The position numbers and the translations under genes are program-made. From a virus, in IMG/VR virus record IMGVR_UViG_3300028563_000068, positions 1 through 24,574 of that record: a stretch of 24,574 nucleotides of DNA; one strand, 5' to 3'. The notes under the pieces are model-generated. The model was given only the letters and a program-made list of their open reading frames with translations, was not told the origin of the DNA and did no database searches. Shown here one piece after another: positions 13,709-20,476 of this stretch; within the stretch, counting starts at the first letter, position 1; every line of letters begins with the position of its first letter.

Positions 13709-14626
13709 ATGCAAAGCATCTACGACAAGATCACCGGCCGGATTGTCCAGGCGATCGAGGCCGGCGCCAACGCCAAGGACTGGCGCATGCCCTGGCATCG
13801 CAAGGGCGCCAGCTCCGAGGGCATGCCCATCAACGTCAGCACCGGCAACGGCTACCAGGGCGCCAACGTTCTGGTCCTCTGGGCCGAGGCCCAGGCGATG
13901 GCCTACGCCACCGCGAGCTGGGCGACGTACAAGCAATGGCAGGCCCTTGGCGCGCAGGTCCGGAAGGGCGAACACGGGACCGCCTGCATCAAGTGGAAAC
14001 AGGTCGAGGACCGCAGGCGTCCGGCGGACGCCAGCCAGGATGGCCGCTTGGTCATGATCGGCCTCGGCTTCACAGTGTTCAATGCCGCCCAAGTCGATGG
14101 CTGGACTGGCGCCGAGGCGACCGAGCCGCAGACCGACCTCACTCAGCGCCTCGCGCACGCCGACCAGGTCATCGCGGCCAGCGGCGCCACGATCCGCCAC
14201 GAGGGCGCGCGGGCCTACTACCGTCCCAGCCAGGACCTGGTCGTGCTGCCGGAACGGTTCCGGTTCATCGACACGAAGGAAGGCACGGCGACGCAGCGTT
14301 ACTACAGCACCGCGTTCCATGAGCTGGCCCACTGGACCGGCGCCGAGGCTCGTTGCAATCGCAGCCTGCGCGGCCGCTTCGGCGACGAGGCTTACGCCGC
14401 CGAGGAACTGATCGCCGAACTGTCGGCCGCCTTCACCTGCGGTCGCCTGGGCATCGACAACGAGCCCCGCGAGGATCACGCGCAGTACCTGGCGAGCTGG
14501 CTGAAGGTCCTGAAGAACGACACTCGCGCCATATTCACAGCCGCCAGCCAGGCACAGAAGGCGACCGCCTTCCTCCTCGATCGCCTGCCGGCGCCGATCG
14601 CCGAGCCCCTGCCGTTGGCCGCCTAG
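13709..14626 (+). CDS. ardC: ArdC-type antirestriction protein
   Basis: The 305-aa product has the two-part ArdC structure. Residues 1-130 are the N-terminal ssDNA-binding domain, with YDKITGRIVQAIEAGA, PWHRKGA, a Pro-Ile-Asn-Val-x-T/S-G-N-x-Y-x-GxN motif and the RKGEHGTACIKW segment. Residues 140-305 are a zincin-like metallopeptidase domain with HELAHWTG (HExxH at 204-208) and a downstream glutamate helix AAEELIAELSAAF. ArdC proteins, known from conjugative plasmids, protect incoming DNA from type I and type II restriction. The start at ATG 13709 has GAGGT about 9 nt upstream. It is the first gene of a rightward operon with its own repressible promoter, as expected for an early entry function. 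Confidence 0.85.
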   Translation: MQSIYDKITGRIVQAIEAGANAKDWRMPWHRKGASSEGMPINVSTGNGYQGANVLVLWAEAQAMAYATASWATYKQWQALGAQVRKGEHGTACIKWKQVEDRRRPADASQDGRLVMIGLGFTVFNAAQVDGWTGAEATEPQTDLTQRLAHADQVIAASGATIRHEGARAYYRPSQDLVVLPERFRFIDTKEGTATQRYYSTAFHELAHWTGAEARCNRSLRGRFGDEAYAAEELIAELSAAFTCGRLGIDNEPREDHAQYLASWLKVLKNDTRAIFTAASQAQKATAFLLDRLPAPIAEPLPLAA

Positions 14627-14628
14627 TC

Positions 14629-14835
14629 ATGACCGACGCCATCGCCACCACCGATACCGACCTGCATCAGCTCCAACGCCTCGTGAACGACGCGCGGCCG
14701 AGCAGCACAACGGTCAAGGTCCCGAAGGAGGCGCTGCGGCGCCTCCTCCTCGATCATCACACGCTCTACACGACGTTGCGCGAGCGCGGCCGCCTGGTCG
14801 TCACCGCCGGCGCCGATCAGCGGAGCCTGCTATGA
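14629..14835 (+). CDS. Hypothetical 68-aa protein after ardC
   Basis: I do not recognise the family. The product is MTDAIATTDTDLHQLQRLVNDARPSS followed by VKVPKEALRRLLLDHHTLYTTLRERG and a short strand-rich end (RLVVTAGADQRSLL). The VPxEALRRLLxDH segment resembles short phage proteins with a helix that could dimerise. ATG 14629 lies 2 nt after the ardC stop, and its own stop overlaps the next gene (ATGA), so it is translated as part of a coupled chain. No function can be inferred beyond association with the antirestriction operon. Confidence 0.6.
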   Translation: MTDAIATTDTDLHQLQRLVNDARPSSTTVKVPKEALRRLLLDHHTLYTTLRERGRLVVTAGADQRSLL

Positions 14836-15197
14836 CCGCCGCCTGGATCGCAGCGGAACGAGCCGACCACCTGGCGCGCGAGCGCCAGGTGACGTTCCTT
14901 CCCTACGCCGACGACCCGCGCATACTGCTGGTCCGCCATGGGTCCGGGCGCGTGGTGACGTACAGCCTGGCCGAGATCGCGACCAGGCACGGCGCCGACC
15001 ACGCCTATCGCTACCGCACGGCCGCCCAGGTCGGGCGGCAGCGCGGACTGAGCGGCCAGCTCCTGGTCCAGCTCGTGCCTGGCACGCTCGGCGAGCCCGA
15101 CGCCTACCAGGTGCAGGACACCGCGCAGATCACCGTGGTAATGCTCGGCCAGGAGCGCGCGGCCGATCCGCCGGCGCATCAGCCGAGGTTGCTATGA
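14832..15197 (+). CDS. Hypothetical 121-aa protein, ardC operon
   Basis: The product begins MTAAWIAAERADHLARERQVTFLPYADDPRILLVRHGSGRVVTYSLAEIATRHG. The VTFLPYADDPRILLVRHGSGRVVTYS part looks like a small beta hairpin domain, followed by YRYRTAAQVGRQRGLSGQLLVQLVPG and a beta-like YQVQDTAQITVVMLGQE. It is unknown to me. Both ends overlap their neighbours by 4 nt (ATGA), so it belongs to the same coupled operon as ardC. No catalytic or metal-binding motif and no membrane segment is visible. Confidence 0.6.
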   Translation: MTAAWIAAERADHLARERQVTFLPYADDPRILLVRHGSGRVVTYSLAEIATRHGADHAYRYRTAAQVGRQRGLSGQLLVQLVPGTLGEPDAYQVQDTAQITVVMLGQERAADPPAHQPRLL

Positions 15198-15502
15198 CGA
15201 GCGACGACCTGGCCACGCTGCTGCGCTGGCTCTATGCGAACGACGACGGCAGCGGCTGGCTCCCAGCCGCTGCCCGCTACTTGCGTCTCAACGAGCGCAA
15301 CCTGCGCGGCATGCTGCAGCCGAACGGCGTGGCCATTCCGCCCACGATCGCCGATGTAATCTGCATCCTGGTTGCCAGCCATTCGTTCCTGCGTGGCTGG
15401 CACGATCGCTGGCAGCAGCTCGACCTGGCTGCACTCAGCGACTGGACGCGCAACAGCATCAACCAATGGCGCGAGGAGCTGCACCTTGGCAACGCTGCGT
15501 GA
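15194..15502 (+). CDS. Hypothetical 102-aa protein with helix-turn-helix-like segment
   Basis: The product is helical and Trp-rich (LLRWLYANDDGSGWLPAAARYLRLNERNLRGMLQPNGVAIPPTIADVICIL). The stretch PAAARYLRLNERNLRGMLQPNG reads like a recognition helix pair of a Cro/C1-type fold (A-x-x-L-x-h-N-x-R-x-h-R-x-h-h). The rest (SFLRGWHDRWQQLDLAALSDWTRNSINQW) is a helix-rich tail with several Trp. It may be a small DNA-binding regulator. It starts by ATGA overlap and overlaps the next gene by 17 nt. The family is not recognised. Confidence 0.6.
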   Translation: MTSDDLATLLRWLYANDDGSGWLPAAARYLRLNERNLRGMLQPNGVAIPPTIADVICILVASHSFLRGWHDRWQQLDLAALSDWTRNSINQWREELHLGNAA

Positions 15503-15662
15503 ACGGCGCCAGGCGATCGGCCTGACGCAGGACGAGCTGGCCCGCGAGCTGCAGGTCAGCATTCGCACGATCAAACGATTGGAGAAGCAGCCAGCGCTCG
15601 ATCGCCTCTATGAGCTGGCGATCGAGGCGCTGACTGTCAGGCTCAGCCAGCAGAGCGAGTAG
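15486..15662 (+). CDS. Mini XRE-family regulator with TTG start
   Basis: The 58-aa product (start TTG 15486, with GAGGAG 7-8 nt upstream inside the previous gene) is almost only a helix-turn-helix: LRERRQAIGLTQDELARELQVSIRTIKRLEKQPALDRLYELAIEAL. This is a clear Cro/C1 XRE fold with the QDELARELQVS recognition turn. Because it has no dimerisation tail, it may act as a Cro-like or auxiliary regulator. The gene overlaps the 3' end of the convergent cupin-like gene by 20 nt (15643-15662), so transcription from the two sides meets here. A plausible target is the ardC promoter operator at 13630-13651, but this is only a guess. Confidence 0.75.
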   Translation: MATLRERRQAIGLTQDELARELQVSIRTIKRLEKQPALDRLYELAIEALTVRLSQQSE

Positions 15663-16350
15663 CGCCCTCCAAAACCTCGCGCACGATCGACCAGAGCCGA
15701 TGCGCCGGCCACTGCTTCCGGTCGAAATCCACATCGGGACCTATTCCGATCGCGCACAGAGACTGCGCACCGTGTGGCCCTTCATAGGTCTTGCTCATGA
15801 TTGTGGCCACGCGACCGTCACCACCTGGCTCCGTCGAGTGGAAAGCGTACGGCATAACCTCGTAGCTCTGGCCGGCCTTCACTTCCTGCACGTGCACGAG
15901 CGACACACGCACCGCCACTCCAGGCAGCCAGGGCCGATTGCCATAGGGCGTGCGCTCGCCCTCATGCAGATAGGGCACGTGCGTCGCCCTCACCATGTCG
16001 TCCACATTGGTCACTCGATAGCTTCGATTGATCTGCACACCGACCACCACTTGCGAGGTGAACCCGAAGCGGTGGTTATGGATGCTGGAGTGCGCGAAGC
16101 AGCGCCGACGCGGGAGCTCTGGATGCCACACATGCAACCGCCTCCGATCGTCGCCAGCCAGCGGCACCTGGAGGAAACCAAGACCATGCAGCGTGATCGG
16201 CTCCTCGGTCGCCATGAAGACTTTGCCCATCGCCTGTTCCGCCGGCGCTTCTTGAATACTAGCGTCCGACCGATCAGCGATGCCGATGCCTCCAGGCGGC
16301 ACACGCCGTATCACCCCGTCAGCGCCGCGCTGTTTCAGAAATTCCGTCAT
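15643..16350 (-). CDS. Cupin-like phage protein of unknown substrate
   Basis: The 235-aa product carries cupin-type motifs: an HxH pair (SSIHNHRFGFTSQVVVG, His 91 and 93) and, 70 residues on, GQSYEVMPYAFHSTE (Gly 160, Pro 167, His 171), which match motif 1 and motif 2 of the cupin barrel. In place of the usual Glu of motif 1 there is Thr/Gln, so metal binding may rely on the three His. The N-terminal 40 residues are basic and polar. It is the last gene of the leftward replication operon, 31 nt after the helicase stop, with AAGGAG before ATG 16350. A small-molecule or nucleotide-related oxygenase or isomerase is possible; nothing shows the substrate. Confidence 0.6.
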   Translation of the reverse strand: MTEFLKQRGADGVIRRVPPGGIGIADRSDASIQEAPAEQAMGKVFMATEEPITLHGLGFLQVPLAGDDRRRLHVWHPELPRRRCFAHSSIHNHRFGFTSQVVVGVQINRSYRVTNVDDMVRATHVPYLHEGERTPYGNRPWLPGVAVRVSLVHVQEVKAGQSYEVMPYAFHSTEPGGDGRVATIMSKTYEGPHGAQSLCAIGIGPDVDFDRKQWPAHRLWSIVREVLEGATRSAG

Positions 16351-16381
16351 AGTCGCTTCTCCTTCGCTGGGTCACTTCCCT

Positions 16382-18301
16382 TTACCCATCGACCTCGCCC
16401 AGCATGGCGTCGATCGGCACCAGCACGGCGCCCTCGGCGCCGGCCTCGATACGCACCTTGCGGCTGGTCGCGCCTGGCGTGCGCGCTGCGGACTGGCGCC
16501 ACACACCGTCTTGCCACTTGGTACCGCGGAACATGCGAGCCAAGGCGGCGTGGCGGAACGCGATCGCCAGGTATTCCTTGCCCTCCTCGCCGTCGATCCT
16601 GGACTGGATCACGGCCATGCCGTGCTGGCGCAGGGCGCGGCCGGCCCTCGATCGGTCGATGTGGTGGCCGTGGCGCTGCGCGAACAGCTCGGCCTCCTCT
16701 CCGCTGGTCGGGATGCTGGCCGCTGCGACGGCGCGCGCGCTGGCCCAATAGACCAGGTGACGCACCGTGAATTTCTGGCCGCGATCGTAGGGCTCCAGCT
16801 GATAAGTGCCGAGGTGGCCCAGCATCAGCTCATGGTCGCGGCCCGCGATCGCCTGCCACTCGCGCAGACTTGGGATCAGCGGCGCGATCGTCTCCTCGAC
16901 CACGTCGGGATGCGCCGGATCATCACACATGGCGATGTGGCTCATGGCCAGCAGGAACCCGAACGTGTCCGCCGTCCTGGCCGAGAACTCCGCGCCGATC
17001 GGCTCCCACCAGGGCGCCAGGTGTTCCTCCCACCTGGGCCAGGCCGAAATCACCCGCCGCCGCAGCGCCGCGCCGATCCGGCCGAGCTTCACAGGATCTA
17101 GCTTCGGCCTGGTCGCGCCCTTCGGCAGCTCGGCCAGCTCGAGCAAACAGAGCCGGCTGACATCTTGCGGCGGCAACGGCAGCACGTTGATCGAGGAGAA
17201 CAGGAACGGCGCGTAGACGTTGAACTCCACAGCATGGTGATCGCTGCCGCCTCGGCGCAGCTGAGCACCGGAGGCGCTAATGCGCATTAGGTTGATGATG
17301 CTTTCCTTGCGCTCGTTGTTGGTCCCCGCCTCGACCTCATCGAGCGCGACCGGCAGCGAACGGAATTTCAGGGCCTGCCATATGCCGGCGCCGGTGGCGT
17401 CGGCCGCCTGGATGATGCCGGCGCGGCCGCCCTGGCTGAGATAGATCAGCTCCTGCAACGTTGACTTGCCAGTGGCCATGTCGCCCGTGATCCAGGCGCT
17501 CGGCCGCCAGCGCAGCGCACCGCCGACCGGCGCCAGGGCGATCCAGCCCAGCATCAGCAGCGCGTCCAGCTCGCCGCGCTTCCAGTTCCACGATCGCAGC
17601 AGCTGCAGCAGCTCGGCCGCCGGGCCGCCGGCGCCCTGGCGCGCGTCGGCCATGTCCGCCGGCCGCATCTGGCGCTGGCCGCGCGGATAGATCAGGTGAT
17701 CGTGGACGCCTGGCGGCCGCTCGTAGAGCTTGCCGTTGTGATCGGCGACCAGGACCAGGTCCCCGCAATGGAACACCAGGCGGCCCGCTTCATCCTTCCA
17801 GCCACCATCGCCGCGCACACGGCCGGACGGATCAAACACACCGTCCATCGACAGGTCGCCGCAGCGCGCGATCAGCGCCCGCTTGAGCAGATCGCGGTCG
17901 ATGCCGTTCAACACCCCGCCCTCGCCGATCCGGCCAAAGTTGGCGTCGGCCCAGCGTTGCGCGGCCGAGTGCTTGAACAGATCGTCCACGCCGTTCTGGC
18001 TGAGCTTGTCGGCGTTCTTCACGACCAGCTGCTGCAGCGCGTCGAGGAAATAATACTCGCTGCCGTTGACGCCGATCGGCTTGACCGGGCAGTCGTCGCC
18101 CAGCTCGATATAGGCGCGCGGCGTCTTGGGTTCCTTGGCCTTCTTCTTCCGCCGGCCGCGCGGCTCGTCGTCCTGGTCGGGCACCGGCGCCGGCGCCTCG
18201 CGCCTAGGCAATGGCACCACCGTCTCGGCCTGGCGCTCGCGCTCCTGGAACAGTCCGGCGATCCGCTTCAATGGATCGTCGTCGCCTGCCTGGTCCGCCA
18301 T
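16382..18301 (-). CDS. Phage replicative helicase-like P-loop ATPase
   Basis: The product from ATG 18301 is 639 aa. Residues 1-60 are polar and basic (PRGRRKKKAKEPKTPR). A central ATPase domain carries Walker A GDMATGKST (residues 273-281) and Walker B-like LPVALDEVEA (about 315-324), then NLMRISASGAQLRRGG and APFLFSSINVLPLPPQDVSRL, a sensor/arginine-finger order seen in helicases of the DUF927 and phage or plasmid SF3-like type. The C-terminal third is helical with a possible winged-helix (SGEEAELFAQRHGHHIDRSRAGRALRQHGMAVIQ). A TTG at 18415 would extend it, but a small coding gene occupies that stretch and ends by TGATG overlap with ATG 18301. With the Toprim protein upstream it would unwind the phage origin. 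Confidence 0.75.
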   Translation of the reverse strand: MADQAGDDDPLKRIAGLFQERERQAETVVPLPRREAPAPVPDQDDEPRGRRKKKAKEPKTPRAYIELGDDCPVKPIGVNGSEYYFLDALQQLVVKNADKLSQNGVDDLFKHSAAQRWADANFGRIGEGGVLNGIDRDLLKRALIARCGDLSMDGVFDPSGRVRGDGGWKDEAGRLVFHCGDLVLVADHNGKLYERPPGVHDHLIYPRGQRQMRPADMADARQGAGGPAAELLQLLRSWNWKRGELDALLMLGWIALAPVGGALRWRPSAWITGDMATGKSTLQELIYLSQGGRAGIIQAADATGAGIWQALKFRSLPVALDEVEAGTNNERKESIINLMRISASGAQLRRGGSDHHAVEFNVYAPFLFSSINVLPLPPQDVSRLCLLELAELPKGATRPKLDPVKLGRIGAALRRRVISAWPRWEEHLAPWWEPIGAEFSARTADTFGFLLAMSHIAMCDDPAHPDVVEETIAPLIPSLREWQAIAGRDHELMLGHLGTYQLEPYDRGQKFTVRHLVYWASARAVAAASIPTSGEEAELFAQRHGHHIDRSRAGRALRQHGMAVIQSRIDGEEGKEYLAIAFRHAALARMFRGTKWQDGVWRQSAARTPGATSRKVRIEAGAEGAVLVPIDAMLGEVDG

Positions 18302-18438
18302 CACCACCACCCGATCAAGAACATGAGCCAGGCGAGCCAATCGACATAGCCCGAGTAAGCCGTCGTTGCGGCCCGATCGACCTCCGCGCTCGCGCAGCCG
18401 CCGAGCCAGATGCAAAGGCTTAACCGCAAGGGGATCAC
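18301..18438 (-). CDS. Tiny lipoprotein-like/membrane peptide (45 aa, GTG start)
   Basis: A short frame starts at GTG 18438, overlapping the previous stop (GTGA), and ends by TGATG overlap with the helicase start. The product is M(V)IPLRLSLCIWLGGCASAEVDRAATTAYSGYVDWLAWLMFLIGWW. Its first part resembles a signal with a lipobox (LGGC, Cys 15), and its C-terminal end is a hydrophobic Trp-rich segment. Both junctions follow the pattern of the neighbouring genes, which supports it as real. I do not recognise it. An inner-membrane or lipid-anchored small phage protein is the likely type. The GTG start has only a weak GGGTGA upstream, so translation should depend on coupling. Confidence 0.5.
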   Translation of the reverse strand: MIPLRLSLCIWLGGCASAEVDRAATTAYSGYVDWLAWLMFLIGWW

Positions 18439-18632
18439 AGTCGTTTCACCCAACCCAGCACCTGCTGGTCTGCGACGTAGCGCATCATCGTCCTATCGCG
18501 ACGAGTGAGCGTGATTTCATTGACCGCGCCAGGCATCAAGTCGATCTGGCCCGCACGTTCAATGCGGCGCTCCAGTCCTTCGATGTCGCGTTGTGCCCAC
18601 TTGGGCAGAGCCTCGACCTTGCCCAACTTCAC
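18435..18632 (-). CDS. Hypothetical 65-aa protein between primase and helicase
   Basis: The frame starts at GTG 18632 inside the primase stop (GTGA overlap), with GGGAGG just upstream, and ends by overlap with the next tiny gene. The product (MKLGKVEALPKWAQRDIEGLERRIERAGQIDLMPGAVNEITLTRRDRTMMRYVADQQVLGWVKRL) has a coiled helix with alternating charged residues, then a strand-like region and a basic end. The LPKWAQxxIxxLxxRIE part resembles short phage proteins with this same opening that I cannot name. It could assist the primase-helicase pair, as it is encoded between them, but that is inference. Confidence 0.6.
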   Translation of the reverse strand: MKLGKVEALPKWAQRDIEGLERRIERAGQIDLMPGAVNEITLTRRDRTMMRYVADQQVLGWVKRL

Positions 18633-19750
18633 GCGGCCCTCCCCATTTCCTTCAACACCGTGTTCCAGTCGTCCATGCCTGGCGGCGGATAGACGATGTG
18701 CAGCGTCCGGCCTGCAGCTGCGTGGCGTTCCTTGGCGCGCTCGATGGAGGCGGCCGTGTTGATGTTCTCGCCGTCGTTCTCGGCCGCGATCGTCACGTCG
18801 GAGAAGCACGGCGGCAGCTCGACCTCGACGAACCCGCCCACGCCGATCGCGCAGGCGATCCGCCGCGCCGGCATGACCAGGGCCAGGGTCAACCCCGTCT
18901 CGATGCCCTCAGTCAGCAGGATCGCCGAGCGTGGCCCGAGCTTCGGCCAGGGCAGGCCCTTCTTCACTTCGCCGGTTTGCGTGTTGACGCGATTGCCGGC
19001 CCACAGCCGGATCGTGCAGCCGCGCCAGGAGCCCAGCACCTTCTTGCCCAGCAGCTCGCGACCGTCCCTGCCTTGGCCATCGCTGGCGCGCAGCCGGTCC
19101 CAGCCGTCGCTGCGCTCGACCAGGTAGGTACGATGCAGGCCGACCATCTTGCCCTTGGCATCGACGATCGCCGCCACCATCGCCGGCAGCTCGCGATCGA
19201 GCTGGGCGTTGTAGAGCGCCGGCACGTAGCGCAGGCACCCAGGCATGCGGCCGAGCCGCGCCAGGTTGCCCTGCAGGCGCCGATCGAGATAGCACCAGGC
19301 CGGCGAGCCCGGCTTGATGTCCTCCGATTTCTTGAACCAGGTGTAGCGCGCGCGCCCCTCGGCCGCCTCGCGCTCGCGCTTGTCCTTGGCGGCGTGCAGC
19401 CTGGCGCGCTGCTCGCGCAGCTTCCGATTGTCCTCGCTGTCCTCGGGCACCGTGCCACCGAGGAAGTCCTTGGCCCAGGCAATCGCCCGCTTCATGTCGT
19501 TGCCGGTGCGCAGGTAGGCGATCAGGCCCAGCGTGTCGCCGCCCTTGGTCGCGGCATGGTGGAACCACTTGCCGCGCTTGTGGCCGTATAGCCCGACCTG
19601 CAGGCTGTCGCCGATGCCACCATCGCGCGAGCTGGCGGCGTACCACTGGCGGCCGCGCTTGGCGCCGCCAATCAGCTCGGTCAGCAGCTCCTCCAGCCGA
19701 TCGTTCAGCAGCTCGTTCAGGCGCTCGATCGACACCAACGCCGGCACCAT
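18629..19750 (-). CDS. Toprim-domain DNA primase
   Basis: The 373-aa product starts at ATG 19750 (a GTG at 19753 is also possible; both overlap the previous stop). Residues 58-100 (KRGKWFHHAATKGGDTLGLIAYLRTGNDMKRAIAWAKDFLGG) resemble the part after the zinc finger of DnaG-like primases, but I see no CHC2-type Cys/His set. Residues 110-135 are a charged coiled coil. The C-terminal Toprim domain has AILLTEGIETGLTLAL (280-285 core, catalytic Glu 281) and VTIAAENDGENINTAA (322-329), where the acidic residues after a beta strand occupy the place of the Toprim DxD motif, here as ENDGE. It would lay primers for phage DNA synthesis with the helicase downstream in the operon. Confidence 0.8.
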   Translation of the reverse strand: MVPALVSIERLNELLNDRLEELLTELIGGAKRGRQWYAASSRDGGIGDSLQVGLYGHKRGKWFHHAATKGGDTLGLIAYLRTGNDMKRAIAWAKDFLGGTVPEDSEDNRKLREQRARLHAAKDKREREAAEGRARYTWFKKSEDIKPGSPAWCYLDRRLQGNLARLGRMPGCLRYVPALYNAQLDRELPAMVAAIVDAKGKMVGLHRTYLVERSDGWDRLRASDGQGRDGRELLGKKVLGSWRGCTIRLWAGNRVNTQTGEVKKGLPWPKLGPRSAILLTEGIETGLTLALVMPARRIACAIGVGGFVEVELPPCFSDVTIAAENDGENINTAASIERAKERHAAAGRTLHIVYPPPGMDDWNTVLKEMGRAA

Positions 19751-19950
19751 CACCAGTAGCCTCTGCCACCCATCAGCAGGGCGCAGACCACGAGGCAGCT
19801 GCCGAGCGCCAGCGCGGCGACGGCGAGGACGGGATCGACCTGATCGACAACCTGGTCAAAAAAGCGGCCGAGGGCACAGAGCCCCCGGCCGTCTAGGAGC
19901 CAGTCAATCAGGGGCATAGCCTGCCCACCTGCGCTGCCGCAGCTCGTCAT
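19750..19950 (-). CDS. Small membrane protein (66 aa)
   Basis: The frame starts at ATG 19950, overlapping the stop of the upstream gene (ATGA), and ends by overlap with the primase. The product (MTSCGSAGGQAMPLIDWLLDGRGLCALGRFFDQVVDQVDPVLAVAALALGSCLVVCALLMGGRGYW) has an amphipathic first half and one clear transmembrane helix (VLAVAALALGSCLVVCALLMG). A start at the internal Met of MPLIDW is possible. I do not recognise the family. A membrane protein in a replication operon could anchor replication proteins or act against superinfection; neither is shown by the sequence. Confidence 0.55.
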   Translation of the reverse strand: MTSCGSAGGQAMPLIDWLLDGRGLCALGRFFDQVVDQVDPVLAVAALALGSCLVVCALLMGGRGYW

Positions 19951-20222
19951 TGCTTGTTGTCCATCCACCAGAGATCGAGCTGGTTCTGATCCGGTGCCGG
20001 CCGATCGGTGATGAACTCGGCCGCCGACAGCTCGTCGATCATGCGCGCGAGCCGCGCCGCGTCCGGCGGCCGCAGCTCCAGGCGCGCGATCGTGACCTCG
20101 CTCCACACGCCCTTGGGTGTTCCGTCGCTCAGCAGGCCCTCGACCAGGACGCCGTTGGGACGGCGCGCCGCCAGCCGGGCCGGCCAGCCGTTGCAGTACA
20201 CGACGGGCCAGCGGCCGCTCAT
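19947..20222 (-). CDS. Hypothetical 91-aa protein, second gene of the replication operon
   Basis: The product begins MSGRWPVVYCNGWPARLAARRPNGVLVEGLLSDGTPKGVWSEVTIARLELRP, which looks like a small beta-barrel-type domain of short strands, followed by a helix (PPDAARLARMIDELSAAEFITDRPAP) and an acidic tail ending DLWWMDNKQ. I do not recognise it. It starts by ATGA overlap with the XRE regulator stop and ends by ATGA overlap with the small membrane gene, so it is in the same translational chain. A nucleic-acid-binding function is possible from the fold impression only. Confidence 0.55.
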   Translation of the reverse strand: MSGRWPVVYCNGWPARLAARRPNGVLVEGLLSDGTPKGVWSEVTIARLELRPPDAARLARMIDELSAAEFITDRPAPDQNQLDLWWMDNKQ

Positions 20223-20476
20223 GCGCGCCGCGCGGCGAGCTGCCGCCGAGCTGCCGGCGTCGCGTCTAGGCCATCATCGTAGAAGTCGGCGAACGTGACC
20301 TCGTGGCCGGTCGCCTCCATGATCCGGCGCATGTTTTCCTGGCGCGGGATCGTGCCTTTCTCCCAGCGGTCGATCATCGAGGGAGACACGTTGTCGCCGG
20401 TCGTTTTCTCGTTCACCAGCGCGGCCAGGTCCGCCTGCGAGAGCCGGTTTTCCTTGCGAAATTGCTGGAGTTTCAC
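20219..20476 (-). CDS. XRE-family regulator heading the replication operon
   Basis: The 85-aa product is a clear helix-turn-helix protein: MKLQQFRKENRLSQADLAALVNEKTTGDNVSPSMIDRWEKGTIPRQENMRRIMEATG, with SQADLAALV...SPSMIDRWEKG as the two DNA-binding helices and a short Phe/Tyr-rich end plus basic tail (ARRQLAARRA). The start is GTG 20476; an ATG slightly upstream is out of frame. GGGG about 11 nt upstream is a weak ribosome-binding site. Operator-like site 20486-20498 covers its leader and 20531-20543 lies inside its promoter, so it likely controls its own synthesis and, with it, the whole replication operon. It is a Cro- or CI-type regulator; which one cannot be told from sequence. Confidence 0.8.
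   Translation of the reverse strand: MKLQQFRKENRLSQADLAALVNEKTTGDNVSPSMIDRWEKGTIPRQENMRRIMEATGHEVTFADFYDDGLDATPAARRQLAARRA

Noticed and set aside
18302-18415. N-terminal extension of the helicase from TTG 18415
   Set aside because: The stretch is better explained by the tiny lipoprotein-like gene in another frame, which ends by TGATG overlap at ATG 18301; the extension is Arg/Leu-rich and without a ribosome-binding site.
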